A DNA stretch of 64,000 nucleotides from Paraburkholderia ginsengiterrae (lineage in GTDB: Bacteria; Pseudomonadota; Gammaproteobacteria; Burkholderiales; Burkholderiaceae). Of the stretch, positions 1-8,220 are shown one piece after another; within the stretch, counting starts at the first letter, position 1, and each line of letters opens with the position of its first letter. Below the pieces are notes generated by a model, which did not search any database, was not told where the DNA came from, and worked only from the letters and a program-made list of their open reading frames with translations. The position numbers and the translations under genes are program-made. The stretch covers positions 62,001 through 126,000 of the forward strand of contig NZ_LXKA01000055.1 of assembly GCF_001645125.1 (NCBI RefSeq), written 5' to 3'.

Positions 1-1
1 G

Positions 2-295
2 GCAGTTTTCCAGGAGCAGGCCGGGCACCCGGTGGCTCACGTCGACATCCCTGTAGCAGACAATGCGACAGCGATCTACGGCGGTGCCATCGCCAAGGGT
101 GCATCGCATGTGCAGGCCGCGCGGCGCTGGCTCGCCTTTATCCGCTCCCCGGAAGCATTGTCGATTTTTGAACGTTACGGCTTCACACCGTTCCAGCCGG
201 ACACCACCGCGAGCACAGTCCGATTCCTTCGCCAGCAGCGTGGCCACCCGGAACAGGCCCCGGACGTCTCCAACTCAGTGCATACGAAGATTTGA
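2..295 (+). CDS. ModA-like extracellular solute-binding protein, C-terminal part only
   Basis: Open reading frame entering from the left edge and ending at a TGA at 293-295; only the last 97 or so residues are visible. The segment with GGAIAKGASH, then RRWLAFIRSPEAL and FERYGFTPF, is the usual last part of the ModA/PBP2 family of periplasmic binding proteins. These bind molybdate or related small anions for an ABC transporter. The N-terminal lobe and any signal peptide are outside the window. A molybdate link would fit the molybdoenzyme gene at 1943, but ligand identity cannot be read from this fragment. Confidence 0.65.
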   Translation, partial: AVFQEQAGHPVAHVDIPVADNATAIYGGAIAKGASHVQAARRWLAFIRSPEALSIFERYGFTPFQPDTTASTVRFLRQQRGHPEQAPDVSNSVHTKI

Positions 296-547
296 TTTTG
301 CCATCTCTTCACATCATCGAATTCGCGACTGGCATGAATACTCTCAACGCTTGTGCAATCGGCGAATCTTGCACGCTAGTTACGGCGCTTCAAGGTTTAT
401 TCGGAACATAACTTGGCGCGCCTTTGCCCGGATTTTTCATTTATATATTTAGGATATCAAATTTATTATCAATATTAAATAACGCATACCACGTCGCGCA
501 ATCTTTACGCGCTCTTTCTATGCCAATCCAAAAGTGGAGAAGTAAAA
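296..547. other. AT-rich intergenic leader
   Basis: 252 bp without a supported gene. The right half, about 430-490, is strikingly AT-rich compared with the GC-rich surroundings, with runs of TTTATATATTT and TATTAAATAA. It precedes the hydrolase gene at 548, whose ribosome site (GTGGAGAAG) lies just upstream of the ATG. It probably contains the promoter; no operator could be assigned. Confidence 0.45.
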
Positions 548-1600
548 ATGTCAGAAAATGTTGATTCCCGCCGTCGCGGCTTCCTAGGCACTGCGGTCAC
601 GGCTCTTGCAGCTGCACAGTTCGGAATGTCAGGTTCCGCAAGGGCACAATCCAGCAATGCAGAAGGCACTCGTTTTCCCGCCGTCAAGCCGGGGACACAC
701 ACATCATTCGGTCCACTCAAGCAGATCGACGCCGGCCTGCTGAACGTCGGCTACGCAGAGGCGGGTCCGGCCGACGGTCCCGTGGTGATTCTGTTACATG
801 GCTGGCCCTACGACATTTACAGCTTCGTCGATGTCGCGCCCCTGCTAGCGTCGGCTGGGTACCGGGTGATTGTTCCGTACATGCGCGGCCATGGCACGAC
901 GCGCTTTCTTTCAGACGCTACATTCCGGAATGGCCAGCAGGCCGCTGCCGCAGTGGACGTCATCGCGCTGATGGATGCCCTGAAGATCCCGAAGGCGACC
1001 ATTGCGGGCTTTGACCTGGGAGGGCGATCGGCCTGCATCATCGCAGCCCTCTGGCCCGAGCGCTGCAAGGCGCTCGTGGCAGTGAGTGGCTATCTGATCA
1101 ACAACCTTGATTTCAACACAATGCCGCTGCCACCCAAAGCCGAGTATGCATGGTGGTACCAATACTACTTCGCCACCGAGCGCGGCGTAGTGGGGTACGG
1201 GAAGTATCGGCGCGAATTCGGGAAGCTCATTTGGCAGATTGCATCGCCGAAGTGGGCATTCGACGACGCGACGTTCGATCGCACAGCAACAGCCTTCGAT
1301 CACCCGGACTATGTCAGTATTGTGATCCACAACTACCGGTGGAGGCAGAGCCTGGCCGCAGGCGAGCCGAAATACGACGATCTGGAAAAGCGGCTGGCGC
1401 AAGGTCCGCTCATCACCATACCCACGATCACTCTTGAAGGTGATGCCAATGGTGCACCGCACGCGGACGGCGCAGCCTATGCCGGGAAGTTTTCGGGCAA
1501 ATACACCCACCGGATCATCAAGGGCGGTATCGGGCACAACCTTCCTCAGGAAGCGCCACGGGAGTTCGCCGCGGCGGTAGTCGAAGTTGACTCCTACTGA
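548..1600 (+). CDS. Tat-exported alpha/beta hydrolase (haloalkane dehalogenase/epoxide hydrolase type)
   Basis: 350 aa. Residues 1-34 form a twin-arginine signal (SRRRGFLG, hydrophobic stretch, ARA cleavage region). The hydrolase fold follows: HGWP oxyanion-hole motif near residue 84, nucleophile elbow GFDLGG with Asp about 156, candidate acid Asp about 299 in EGD, and catalytic His about 330 in GIGHN. An Asp rather than Ser nucleophile places it with haloalkane dehalogenases and epoxide hydrolases rather than esterases. The product should be periplasmic. The substrate is unknown. A second Tat-exported hydrolase with an Asp nucleophile is at 8833. Confidence 0.85.
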   Translation: MSENVDSRRRGFLGTAVTALAAAQFGMSGSARAQSSNAEGTRFPAVKPGTHTSFGPLKQIDAGLLNVGYAEAGPADGPVVILLHGWPYDIYSFVDVAPLLASAGYRVIVPYMRGHGTTRFLSDATFRNGQQAAAAVDVIALMDALKIPKATIAGFDLGGRSACIIAALWPERCKALVAVSGYLINNLDFNTMPLPPKAEYAWWYQYYFATERGVVGYGKYRREFGKLIWQIASPKWAFDDATFDRTATAFDHPDYVSIVIHNYRWRQSLAAGEPKYDDLEKRLAQGPLITIPTITLEGDANGAPHADGAAYAGKFSGKYTHRIIKGGIGHNLPQEAPREFAAAVVEVDSY

Positions 1601-1942
1601 GGGGTGACGGGTCGACGGCACGTCGGGGCTTCAGTTTCCAGCCGTGTTTAGATCCTTCATCGTCCCCGCAATGCCGGGCCGTTAGCGCAGCGTCGCCGTC
1701 GCGCACTCGTTCGCGTTGCTCGCTTATCGACATGCCGGTACGAACGGTCCAGCTTGCGCGCGTCGCTCCAGAATTAGGGTGTAACCGTATTCAGGAAGGC
1801 GCGAATGGTGCCTAAACTCCACTTGGCTACCCATTGGATTCCGAACTATAAGGTCCACAGGTTCCGACTGTTCCATCCCGGGTAACCCGATCGGCCCTCC
1901 GGTCGACCAGGTCGGCGGTTTTCAGATGGTGGGAACACAATC
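1601..1942. other. Intergenic region, nothing recognised
   Basis: 342 bp between the hydrolase and sorA. No reading frame here has convincing composition or a ribosome site, and I saw no clear terminator or strong inverted repeat. It should hold the sorAB promoter. Confidence 0.4.
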
Positions 1943-3181
1943 ATGAAACTTCAGCCTGACACGATGGACGGGCGGCGCCGCATAATCCTGCGCGGCATCG
2001 CGGCGGGAGGTCTAGCGGGTACGTTCGGCTCCTGGAGCGGCGCGGCCCGGGCGGAAGGAACCATCAGCTTGCCCTTTGAAGGCGGCCAGCGCGATTTCAC
2101 ACGTGCATTCCCGCAAAAGGGCGAAATGATCCTGCTGCGGACGCGGCCACCCTTACTGGAAACGCCTTTTTCCGTCTTCAACCAGGGGGTCTTCACCCCC
2201 AATGATCAGTTTTATGTGCGCTGGCACCTGGCCAATGTTCCGACGCAGATCGATGGCGCCGCCTTCAGGTTGAATGTTCATGGCGCCGTGAAGCAGGAAC
2301 TTAGTTTGAGTCTGACCGAGCTGCTCACGAAGTTTCCCCGCGTGGAACTTGCCGCCGTCAATCAGTGTTCGGGCAACTCCAGAGGGTTCTTCGCACCACG
2401 TGTCCCCGGCGCTCAATGGGCGAACGGCGCGATGGGCAACGCGTTGTGGACCGGTGTGCGCCTGCGCGACGTTCTGGACCGGGCGGGTATCAATGCCGGT
2501 TCAGCCGCGGTTCGCTTTCATGGCCTCGACACGGGCGTCATACCCGCGACCCCGAATTTCATGAAGTCGCTGGATGTCGATCATGCCCGCGATGGCGAAG
2601 TGATGATCGCCTACGCGATGAATGGTCAGCCGCTCCCGCTCCTGAACGGATTTCCGACGCGCCTGATCGTCCCAGGCTGGTATTCGACTTACTGGGTCAA
2701 GATGCTCAGCGACATCGAAGTTCTGGCCCAACCGGACGACAACTTCTGGATGACGAAGGCTTATCTGATTCCGGATACGCCGCACGCTAGCATTGAGCCA
2801 GGGCAAACCGGCGTTCCGACGGTGCCGATCAATCGTTTGGTGCCGCGCTCCTTCATTACCAGCCTTGCGAATGATCAGCATGTTCCGGTGGGCAAGCCGC
2901 TTGCCGTCCGTGGCATCGCGTTCGGCGGCGATACCGGCGTGCGGGAGGTACATGTTTCCGCGGATGGCGGTTCAACGTGGCTGCCGGCACGCCTCGGTCA
3001 CGACCACGGCAAGTACAGTTTCATTCAATGGGACGTACGCATCACGCCCAAACGTGGCCCGATGGTCTTGCAGGTCAAAGCCACCAACGCGTCCGGCATC
3101 GTGCAGCCGGCCACGGCAAACTGGAACCCCGGCGGCTTCATGCGCAACGTCATCGAGTCGGTGACGGTGGTCGGAGTCTGA
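1943..3181 (+). CDS. sorA: Sulfite dehydrogenase molybdopterin subunit (SorA-like, sulfite oxidase family)
   Basis: 412 aa. A twin-arginine signal (GRRRIILRG, residues 10-18) ends at an ARA site near 37. The oxidoreductase molybdopterin domain follows, with the single molybdenum-ligating Cys about 142 in the VNQCSGNSR motif and the GWYSTYWVK segment typical of this family. The C-terminal part (about 290-412) is the immunoglobulin-like dimerisation domain. The family oxidises sulfite to sulfate in the periplasm and passes electrons to cytochrome c. The small c-type cytochrome gene begins 10 bp downstream, which supports a SorAB pair. Other YedY/SorA-type oxidoreductases are possible, but the partner cytochrome favours sulfite. 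Confidence 0.85.
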   Translation: MKLQPDTMDGRRRIILRGIAAGGLAGTFGSWSGAARAEGTISLPFEGGQRDFTRAFPQKGEMILLRTRPPLLETPFSVFNQGVFTPNDQFYVRWHLANVPTQIDGAAFRLNVHGAVKQELSLSLTELLTKFPRVELAAVNQCSGNSRGFFAPRVPGAQWANGAMGNALWTGVRLRDVLDRAGINAGSAAVRFHGLDTGVIPATPNFMKSLDVDHARDGEVMIAYAMNGQPLPLLNGFPTRLIVPGWYSTYWVKMLSDIEVLAQPDDNFWMTKAYLIPDTPHASIEPGQTGVPTVPINRLVPRSFITSLANDQHVPVGKPLAVRGIAFGGDTGVREVHVSADGGSTWLPARLGHDHGKYSFIQWDVRITPKRGPMVLQVKATNASGIVQPATANWNPGGFMRNVIESVTVVGV

Positions 3182-3191
3182 GGAGCAGACT

Positions 3192-3551
3192 ATGAGACAT
3201 TCGACACTCGCGTTGCTAACCGTCGTCATGGCCGTCGGCGGGTCGCACGGCTACGCCGGCTCCCCATCGGGCCAGCCGTTGGCAACTGCCCTCACCCGCA
3301 CTGTCAACGTGACGCTGCCCGATAGCCATAACGTGTTTCCGCCGGGCGAAGGCGCGGACCTTGCCAACTCCCAATGCATGATCTGCCACTCGGCGGGCAT
3401 GGTCACGCGACAGCCCCCGTTGACGTTTGACGTATGGAAGTCGGAAATCAACAAGATGCGCACGGCTTACGGTGCACCGCTTCCAGAGGACCAGGTCGAA
3501 AGTCTGGCAAAGTACCTGACTGCGATCAACGGCAAGCAGCAGGGGAAGTGA
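3192..3551 (+). CDS. sorB: Cytochrome c subunit of sulfite dehydrogenase (SorB-like)
   Basis: 119 aa with a Sec signal peptide (about residues 1-22). One CMICH haem-binding motif uses Cys62, Cys65 and His66, with Met residues downstream that could serve as the distal ligand. It starts 10 bp after sorA, so the two are probably co-transcribed. By family knowledge SorB takes electrons from the SorA molybdenum centre. Its exact acceptor is not shown; the HiPIP encoded 62 bp further on is a candidate carrier. Confidence 0.82.
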   Translation: MRHSTLALLTVVMAVGGSHGYAGSPSGQPLATALTRTVNVTLPDSHNVFPPGEGADLANSQCMICHSAGMVTRQPPLTFDVWKSEINKMRTAYGAPLPEDQVESLAKYLTAINGKQQGK

Positions 3552-3613
3552 TGATGTTCAGGCCGATATCGCTATCGAAACGCTCACCCGTTTGAATCAA
3601 GGAGGAATACATC

Positions 3614-3925
3614 GTGCAAGTCTCGCGTCGTCACTTCATGATTTTTGCCGCCTCGCTGGCGTCCACTGCGGTACTCACTGACGAGGCGCGGGCTGATGCG
3701 CCCATGCTCTCCGACAGCGACCCTACCGCCCAGTCGCTAGGGTATAAACCGGACGCGACCCAGGTCGACAAGGCCAAATATGCAAAGTACCAGGCCGGCC
3801 AGGTTTGTGGGAATTGCCAGCTCTATCAGGGCAAGCCAGGGGATGCCGCCGGACCGTGTCCGATCTTTGGCGGGAAGCAGGTCAATGCCAAGGGATGGTG
3901 CAGCGCGTACGTGAAGAAAGCCTGA
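3614..3925 (+). CDS. High-potential iron-sulfur protein (HiPIP), Tat-exported
   Basis: 103 aa, starting at GTG 3614 behind a strong GGAGG site. A Tat signal (SRRHFMIF) ends at ARA near residue 27. The mature part has the HiPIP pattern of four cluster cysteines: 65 and 68 (CGNC), 82 (GPCPIF) and 96 (GWCSAY). HiPIPs carry one electron in the periplasm through a [4Fe-4S]3+/2+ cluster and are folded before Tat export. Position after sorAB suggests a role accepting or delivering electrons in the same chain; that is inference. Confidence 0.92.
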   Translation: MQVSRRHFMIFAASLASTAVLTDEARADAPMLSDSDPTAQSLGYKPDATQVDKAKYAKYQAGQVCGNCQLYQGKPGDAAGPCPIFGGKQVNAKGWCSAYVKKA

Positions 3926-4071
3926 CCGTAGTTGCCTCTTTTGCGAACCTTCTTGGAGACACATTCGCGAGGGTCGTCACGTTGCCATCCAATGTGCTAC
4001 GTGAACATAGATGGGCAATTGAAAGGCATTCAACTTCCTCCTCGACGTATAACACGCTGTGAGCAGAAGGC

Positions 4072-4101
4072 GACCGCCGTCCACACTCCTCGGCGGCGGC
4101 C
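4072..4101 (-). terminator. GC-rich hairpin after the beta-propeller gene
   Basis: On the minus strand an 8-bp stem (GGCCGCCG pairing with CGGCGGTC, one G-U pair) begins 7 bp beyond the stop of the propeller gene. There is no T-run after it, so this is a weak intrinsic-terminator call. Confidence 0.35.
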
Positions 4102-4108
4102 GTTGTGC

Positions 4109-5587
4109 TTAGAGCGACTGCACCTGTACCGGCGCGCCCGGCTTACCGGACACTTGCGGTGCGATTACGAGGTAACGACTCTTGTCGCCGGCCGAGTTTG
4201 TGCCGGGTGTGACGAGTTGACGAATTTGACCGAGTGCATTCACTATCGCAGCGCCGGCGGGGTTGGTCATGAAGTTCGCGAGCGGCTCCACATTGCCGCT
4301 GCCGTCGGGATGGTCGGCGAGGCCCAGCGTATAAGCCTGCTTCGGTTGGAGGCCGGTGACGGCGGCCTGAAGGACCTGCACGAGCCCCTGGTCGAACAGT
4401 GTCACGGTGGTCGGCGCATTCGCGGCGTCGGCTGGCTTGCCCGATGCCACGGGCACCAGCGCAAGATGAACGCTCATCCCTGCCAGCCCGAGCGGCTGCG
4501 TGTTCTGCGTACCATCACCTTGCGGCACCGCATCGGGCACATAGGTGACGGCCTGGGGTGCCTGGCCGATCGGCACGGTCGCAATCACCTTGTTGGTTAG
4601 TGTGTCGATCGCGGCCATCGCGTCAGCGTTCTCAAGGCCCACATAGACGCGGCTGCCGTCGCCCGACGGCCAGATTCCGTGCGGCAGGTTGCCGACGGGA
4701 ATGGTCGCGACCTGCGAGAAGTCGTCGGTGCGGAACACCTTGATCTGATTCAGACCGCCGACCGTCACGTAGGCAAACATGCCCTTGGCGTTTTTCACGA
4801 TGTTCACGTGGTTCGTGATCGGGCCGGTGTCGAGCGTCCTGATCAGTGCAAAAGGCGGGTGAGCGTCGAATACCTGCGTCTTGCCGACATCCTTGAGCGT
4901 GAACCAGACTTGCTTGCCGTCCGGTGTAGCCGCAAGGTCGGGGCAGAACGGACTCGCCTGCGTGACCTTGCCGACGATCTTGTGATCGGAGACGGAGATC
5001 ACCTCCGTCTCCGGATTGAACGACGAGCACACGTAGCCGTACTTGCCGTCCGGCGAGAAGATCGTCATGCCAGGGCCGGCGGGGACAGTGATGCGCGTTT
5101 TCTCGTCATACGTCGCGCCGTCGAGCACCGCGACGTAGTTCTCGCCGCGCACTGTTACCCAGACCTCCTTGCCGTCGGGGCTAAAAAACGCCTCGTGAGG
5201 CGAGCGCCCCACGTACGTGACGTGCTTGACCGCATTCGTCTGCGTATCGATGAACGAGACCGAATTCGAACCGATCGAGACGACCGCGATCGTGCGGTGG
5301 TCCGGCGAGAAGCCCATCCCATGCACGAGCAACTGGCCTTTGTACAACGGGCTGAAATTGCCCGGCGATGGGTCGCCGAGGCGAATCAAGCCGATCAGCT
5401 TGTTGTCGGCCGGATCGATCACGGAGACGGTGTTCGAGAATTGCTCTGCCGCATAGACGCGGTCGTGATGGCTTACAGGGATGTCAGGATCGGACAACGA
5501 ACCCGGGGCCTGTCCGGCGGATGCGAGTTGCGCACTGGACAGTGCGGCTGCCGTCAGCGCGGAGGTAAGGATGGACGTGCGCTTCAT
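4109..5587 (-). CDS. Secreted YVTN/YncE-type beta-propeller protein with C-terminal extension
   Basis: 492 aa. The start at ATG 5587 has AGGAG five bases upstream; a GTG codon lies just before it. A Sec signal peptide (about 1-25, ending in ASAG) leads into repeated blades such as VYAAEQFSNTVSVIDPADNKLIG, NSVSFIDTQTN and MAAIDTLTNKVIATVPIG, covering roughly 40-350. This is the 40-residue YVTN repeat pattern. The last 140 or so residues are a separate, non-repetitive domain. Propellers of this type are extracytoplasmic scaffolds or surface proteins; no enzymatic residues are evident. It lies 84 bp downstream of the ECF sigma factor gene on the same strand and may be part of its operon. Confidence 0.78.
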   Translation of the reverse strand: MKRTSILTSALTAAALSSAQLASAGQAPGSLSDPDIPVSHHDRVYAAEQFSNTVSVIDPADNKLIGLIRLGDPSPGNFSPLYKGQLLVHGMGFSPDHRTIAVVSIGSNSVSFIDTQTNAVKHVTYVGRSPHEAFFSPDGKEVWVTVRGENYVAVLDGATYDEKTRITVPAGPGMTIFSPDGKYGYVCSSFNPETEVISVSDHKIVGKVTQASPFCPDLAATPDGKQVWFTLKDVGKTQVFDAHPPFALIRTLDTGPITNHVNIVKNAKGMFAYVTVGGLNQIKVFRTDDFSQVATIPVGNLPHGIWPSGDGSRVYVGLENADAMAAIDTLTNKVIATVPIGQAPQAVTYVPDAVPQGDGTQNTQPLGLAGMSVHLALVPVASGKPADAANAPTTVTLFDQGLVQVLQAAVTGLQPKQAYTLGLADHPDGSGNVEPLANFMTNPAGAAIVNALGQIRQLVTPGTNSAGDKSRYLVIAPQVSGKPGAPVQVQSL

Positions 5588-5671
5588 CACGGCTCCTGTG
5601 GTGTGTCGATCGGCATGTTCGACTGAATGCTGTGGGCCGGTTCGGGTGGCCGTTTGAAGTCTGTTGTTCGT

Positions 5672-6190
5672 TCATCGCACCACCTGTAGTTTTGCTCCAG
5701 GCTGAGTCCCTGCCATTAACGATCTCAGACGCTCGCGGCCGCGTGCAAGTCGCGACATCACCGTGCCAATGGGGATGTCCAGTGCGAGTGCCACATCTGC
5801 GTAGCTCATTTCCTCCAAACCCACCAACAGGACGACTTCTCGCTGCTCGGCAGGTAAGCGCTGCAGCGCATAGTCGAGATCGCGTATTTCCAGGCACCTC
5901 GCCTGATCCGCGTTCACGGCGAACTCGGCTTCCACGAAGCTTTCATCGTCCACCGAGACGTGTACGGCCCGCGCGGAACTCTTGCGAGCCTGATTGGCAA
6001 ACACGTTGTGCATGATCGTAAACAGCCAGGCGCGCAGATCCGTTCCCGCCTTGAACATCTCTGTCCGGCTCAACGCGCGCTCCAAAGTGTCCTGAACCAG
6101 ATCGTCGGCCAGATCGTTGTTATGTATCAACGCCCGAGCATAGCGACGCAGACGCGGCACATGCTCGATTAACTGGTCTCGGGTGTCCAT
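5672..6190 (-). CDS. ECF-type RNA polymerase sigma factor
   Basis: 172 aa from ATG 6190 (a TTG start at 6202 is possible but less likely). Region 2 spans about 8-75, with DDLVQDTLERAL and the RAWLFTIMHNVFANQ promoter-melting segment. Region 4 spans about 105-160, with the RLPAEQREVVLLVGLEEMSYADVA helix-turn-helix. Regions 1 and 3 are absent, as in ECF factors. No zinc-binding anti-sigma or membrane anti-sigma gene is adjacent: the next same-strand gene encodes the beta-propeller. Control of its activity is therefore unclear. Neighbouring secreted proteins are candidate targets, but I could not identify a shared promoter. Confidence 0.9.
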   Translation of the reverse strand: MDTRDQLIEHVPRLRRYARALIHNNDLADDLVQDTLERALSRTEMFKAGTDLRAWLFTIMHNVFANQARKSSARAVHVSVDDESFVEAEFAVNADQARCLEIRDLDYALQRLPAEQREVVLLVGLEEMSYADVALALDIPIGTVMSRLARGRERLRSLMAGTQPGAKLQVVR

Positions 6191-6593
6191 TTGACATACC
6201 AATCAGTTGCTTTGTACGGCAGGCACTTTGTCCGGAACGGCAGCACACCCGTGCGATATGTAACAGAATAGGCGATTCCGGCCCGCTTCGAACGAACGGA
6301 CTTCCCCTTTAAGTACCGGCTTTCAACGCTCAATCCAACATGTAACGGCCCGCGCCGGGATGCACATCTGCGCGTCGCTAACCGACCTGCCGTCAACTTC
6401 TAACGTGAACGGCATCGGTCGTACCAGCCATTCAAAGCAAATTTCCTTGCAAGACGATTACTGCCCGTAAACATGTCCCACGCTCGGAATATCCGTACTT
6501 GTGAGGTGTTTGCGTAGACATGGGCAGCATCCAAGATCGGCTTGATCATGCTGCACCGCTCACGTCGAATCGGGCTGAGTCAAGGAGAGTGAC
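6191..6593. other. Intergenic region between the sigma gene and a small ORF
   Basis: About 400 bp. It must contain the leftward sigma promoter and a rightward promoter for the small ORF at 6594. No reading frame, terminator or recognisable ECF promoter pair could be supported by eye. Confidence 0.4.
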
Positions 6594-6722
6594 ATGTCCA
6601 ACGATCTGTCCAACTGGATCCTGATCGGCAGCAACGCGTACTGGGAGTACACGTTCGTGCCGTGGCTAAACAAATACGTCTATCGGCGAACGGTCGATCT
6701 TAGCGGCGTATGCATTCAATAA
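6594..6722 (+). CDS. Unrecognised 42-aa small protein
   Basis: ATG at 6594 is preceded by CAAGGAGAGTGAC, a strong ribosome site with good spacing. The 42-residue product is rich in aromatic residues (four Trp, five Tyr or Phe), mostly in WILIGSNAYWEYTFVPW, followed by a short basic KYVYRR and a TAA at 6720-6722. There is no signal peptide. The aromatic pattern suggests membrane association. I recognise no family. It lies ahead of the DUF4148 array; the similarly small ORF at 7734 is not obviously homologous. Confidence 0.5.
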   Translation: MSNDLSNWILIGSNAYWEYTFVPWLNKYVYRRTVDLSGVCIQ

Positions 6723-6888
6723 ACCTATCGGGATGATAGGTGCCCGTCACGCAGCACCATCGCCAGTTTCCCTGCCTTGACGATGGAACCGCTAATAATC
6801 GATTCAATCCCGGAATAAGTTAAAGATGTCTGTGTTCACCCTGATACAACAACGTTGCTTTTCTTCATCATCTATTCAGGAGTTCGAA

Positions 6889-7236
6889 ATGAAAACGCGT
6901 TCTATCATCGCCCTTTCCATCGCCATTTTTGCCACAGCAGGCATTGTGACCAGCGCGTCGGCCCAGGAAAAAACCCGCGCCGAAGTCCGTCAGGAACTGA
7001 TCCAGGCAGAAAACAACGGCCTGAACTTCGTCACCGACACCTCCTACCCCGCGGTCAATCCGATCTTTGAACAACAGGTCGCCCGCCTTAAGTCGCAAGA
7101 CGCGAGCGGATCCGGCGCCCCCATGGGCGGTTCGATCGCATCCGGCAACACCGCCGTCGCGGCCACCGGCTCCCATAACGCCCCGTCGGCTTGTGTCGGC
7201 CCGGTCAGTTTCTGCTCGCCGTTTTTCGGCAGCTGA
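6889..7236 (+). CDS. DUF4148-family secreted small protein, copy 1
   Basis: 115 aa. I chose ATG 6889, which has CAGGAG 7 bases upstream and begins a clean Sec signal peptide (MKTRSIIALS, cleavage after ASA); the longer frame from 6826 adds no signal. The core matches DUF4148: TRAEVRQELIQAENNG then YPAVNP. The tail is SACVGPVSFCSPFFGS, a two-cysteine motif shared with the copy at 8221 and with the remnant ending at 8169. Family function is unknown; these proteins are abundant and exported in Burkholderia. Confidence 0.8.
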   Translation: MKTRSIIALSIAIFATAGIVTSASAQEKTRAEVRQELIQAENNGLNFVTDTSYPAVNPIFEQQVARLKSQDASGSGAPMGGSIASGNTAVAATGSHNAPSACVGPVSFCSPFFGS

Positions 7237-7297
7237 AATCCCTGTCAAGGCCTGCACCAGGTGCCCTGGCCCCCATCGCTCGAAGGAGAATCGGATC

Positions 7298-7609
7298 ATG
7301 AAGACGCTTGCTTGCCTCACACTCGCCGCCTGCGCATTCGCCGGCCCTATCACCGGTTTCGCGCAGACTGCCTCCACTCCCCTCACTCGTGCCCAGGTGC
7401 TCGCCGAACTGCTGCGACTGGAAGCGGCCGGCTACAACCCCTCCGCGGGCGACGAGGGAGACTACCCTGCAGATATCGAGGCGGCGCAAGCAAAAGTTGC
7501 CGCCGAGGACGCGCAACGATTGGCCGCCGCATCAACGGGCGGACGTGCTCAGATCGAGTCCTCGCAGGCCGGCGTGTCAACTGGTCCAGTGGCCAGTGTC
7601 GCCCCCTGA
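7298..7609 (+). CDS. DUF4148-family secreted small protein, copy 2 (no Cys tail)
   Basis: 103 aa from ATG 7298 with AAGGAG upstream. Signal peptide MKTLACLTLA to GFAQ, then the family core LTRAQVLAELLRLEAAGYNP and YPADIEAAQAKVAAED. Unlike its neighbours it ends in SVAP and lacks the CVGPVSxC tail, so the tail is a separable element. It lies 61 bp after copy 1, in line with a common transcript. Confidence 0.8.
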   Translation: MKTLACLTLAACAFAGPITGFAQTASTPLTRAQVLAELLRLEAAGYNPSAGDEGDYPADIEAAQAKVAAEDAQRLAAASTGGRAQIESSQAGVSTGPVASVAP

Positions 7610-7733
7610 CCGCACCGCTGCACGGCAAACCTGGGATTCGAACTCCGTAGTCATGCTAGATGGCTTGACCAGCATACCCAATCACGTCTCTATCGACCTC
7701 CGAGCGATGGCGACGCCATATCGAGAGAGACTC

Positions 7734-7904
7734 ATGGAAGACCTGATCAATGCGACGATCTACCATCCGCTCGTCGTGACAATAACGAAACCCCTGACGC
7801 ATCTGATGCTCAATGTCGATTTCAGTCTGGCAGGGGCATTTACCCTGGCGTGTACCTTGTCACTCCAGCTTTTCAAGGTACTGCGGGGCTATGCATACAA
7901 ATAG
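7734..7904 (+). CDS. Unrecognised 56-aa hydrophobic small protein
   Basis: The frame from ATG 7734 to the TAG at 7902-7904 follows a purine-rich GAGAGAG site. The middle and end of the product (AGAFTLACTLSLQLFKVL) could form one membrane helix, followed by a basic end (RGYAYK). The frame is open further upstream to 7308, but that part is a shadow of the DUF4148 gene. No homologue is recognised. The call rests on the ribosome site, length and composition. Confidence 0.4.
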   Translation: MEDLINATIYHPLVVTITKPLTHLMLNVDFSLAGAFTLACTLSLQLFKVLRGYAYK

Positions 7905-8100
7905 CGGGTGTCGGGCCGTCGCTATAGCGAAAACACCAACGGACTGCCATAAACACCCGATTGATGAGTCAATGCAGCCTCAGTCCAGAACGCAAAATTC
8001 TGTCGACACGTCGGAATAGTTTCTCCAACCCGCTGTTCGCCCTTATATAGAGCACGGGAAAACCGATACCGAAGTTCGATTTTGCAAATCATCATTTTAC

Positions 8101-8169
8101 TTAGGATTTCGAAATAAATATGGCTGTGTCGGGCCCGTCGGCTTCTGCACACCATATTTCGGCAGCTGA
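8101..8169 (+). pseudogene. Deletion remnant of a DUF4148 gene
   Basis: Bases 8122-8169 read GCVGPVGFCTPYFGS-stop, matching the tails of the copies at 6889 and 8221. Directly before it, TCATCATTTTACTTAGGATT then TCGAAAT resembles the ribosome-site leader of copy 1 (TCATCATCTATTCAGGAGTT then CGAAAT at about 6867-6890). Leader and tail are thus joined with the signal peptide and core missing, as expected from an internal deletion. No functional start codon is in frame with the tail. Confidence 0.72.
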
Positions 8170-8220
8170 ATACAACGCAACCGCTCACCCGCACATTCCA
8201 CTGATCCAAGGAGTTCGACC

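Noticed and set aside
6203-6888. ECF-type promoter pairs (GGAAT or GGAAC with a downstream CGTA/CGCA)
   Set aside because: Several partial matches exist but spacing differs between them, and no pair is shared by the candidate target genes.
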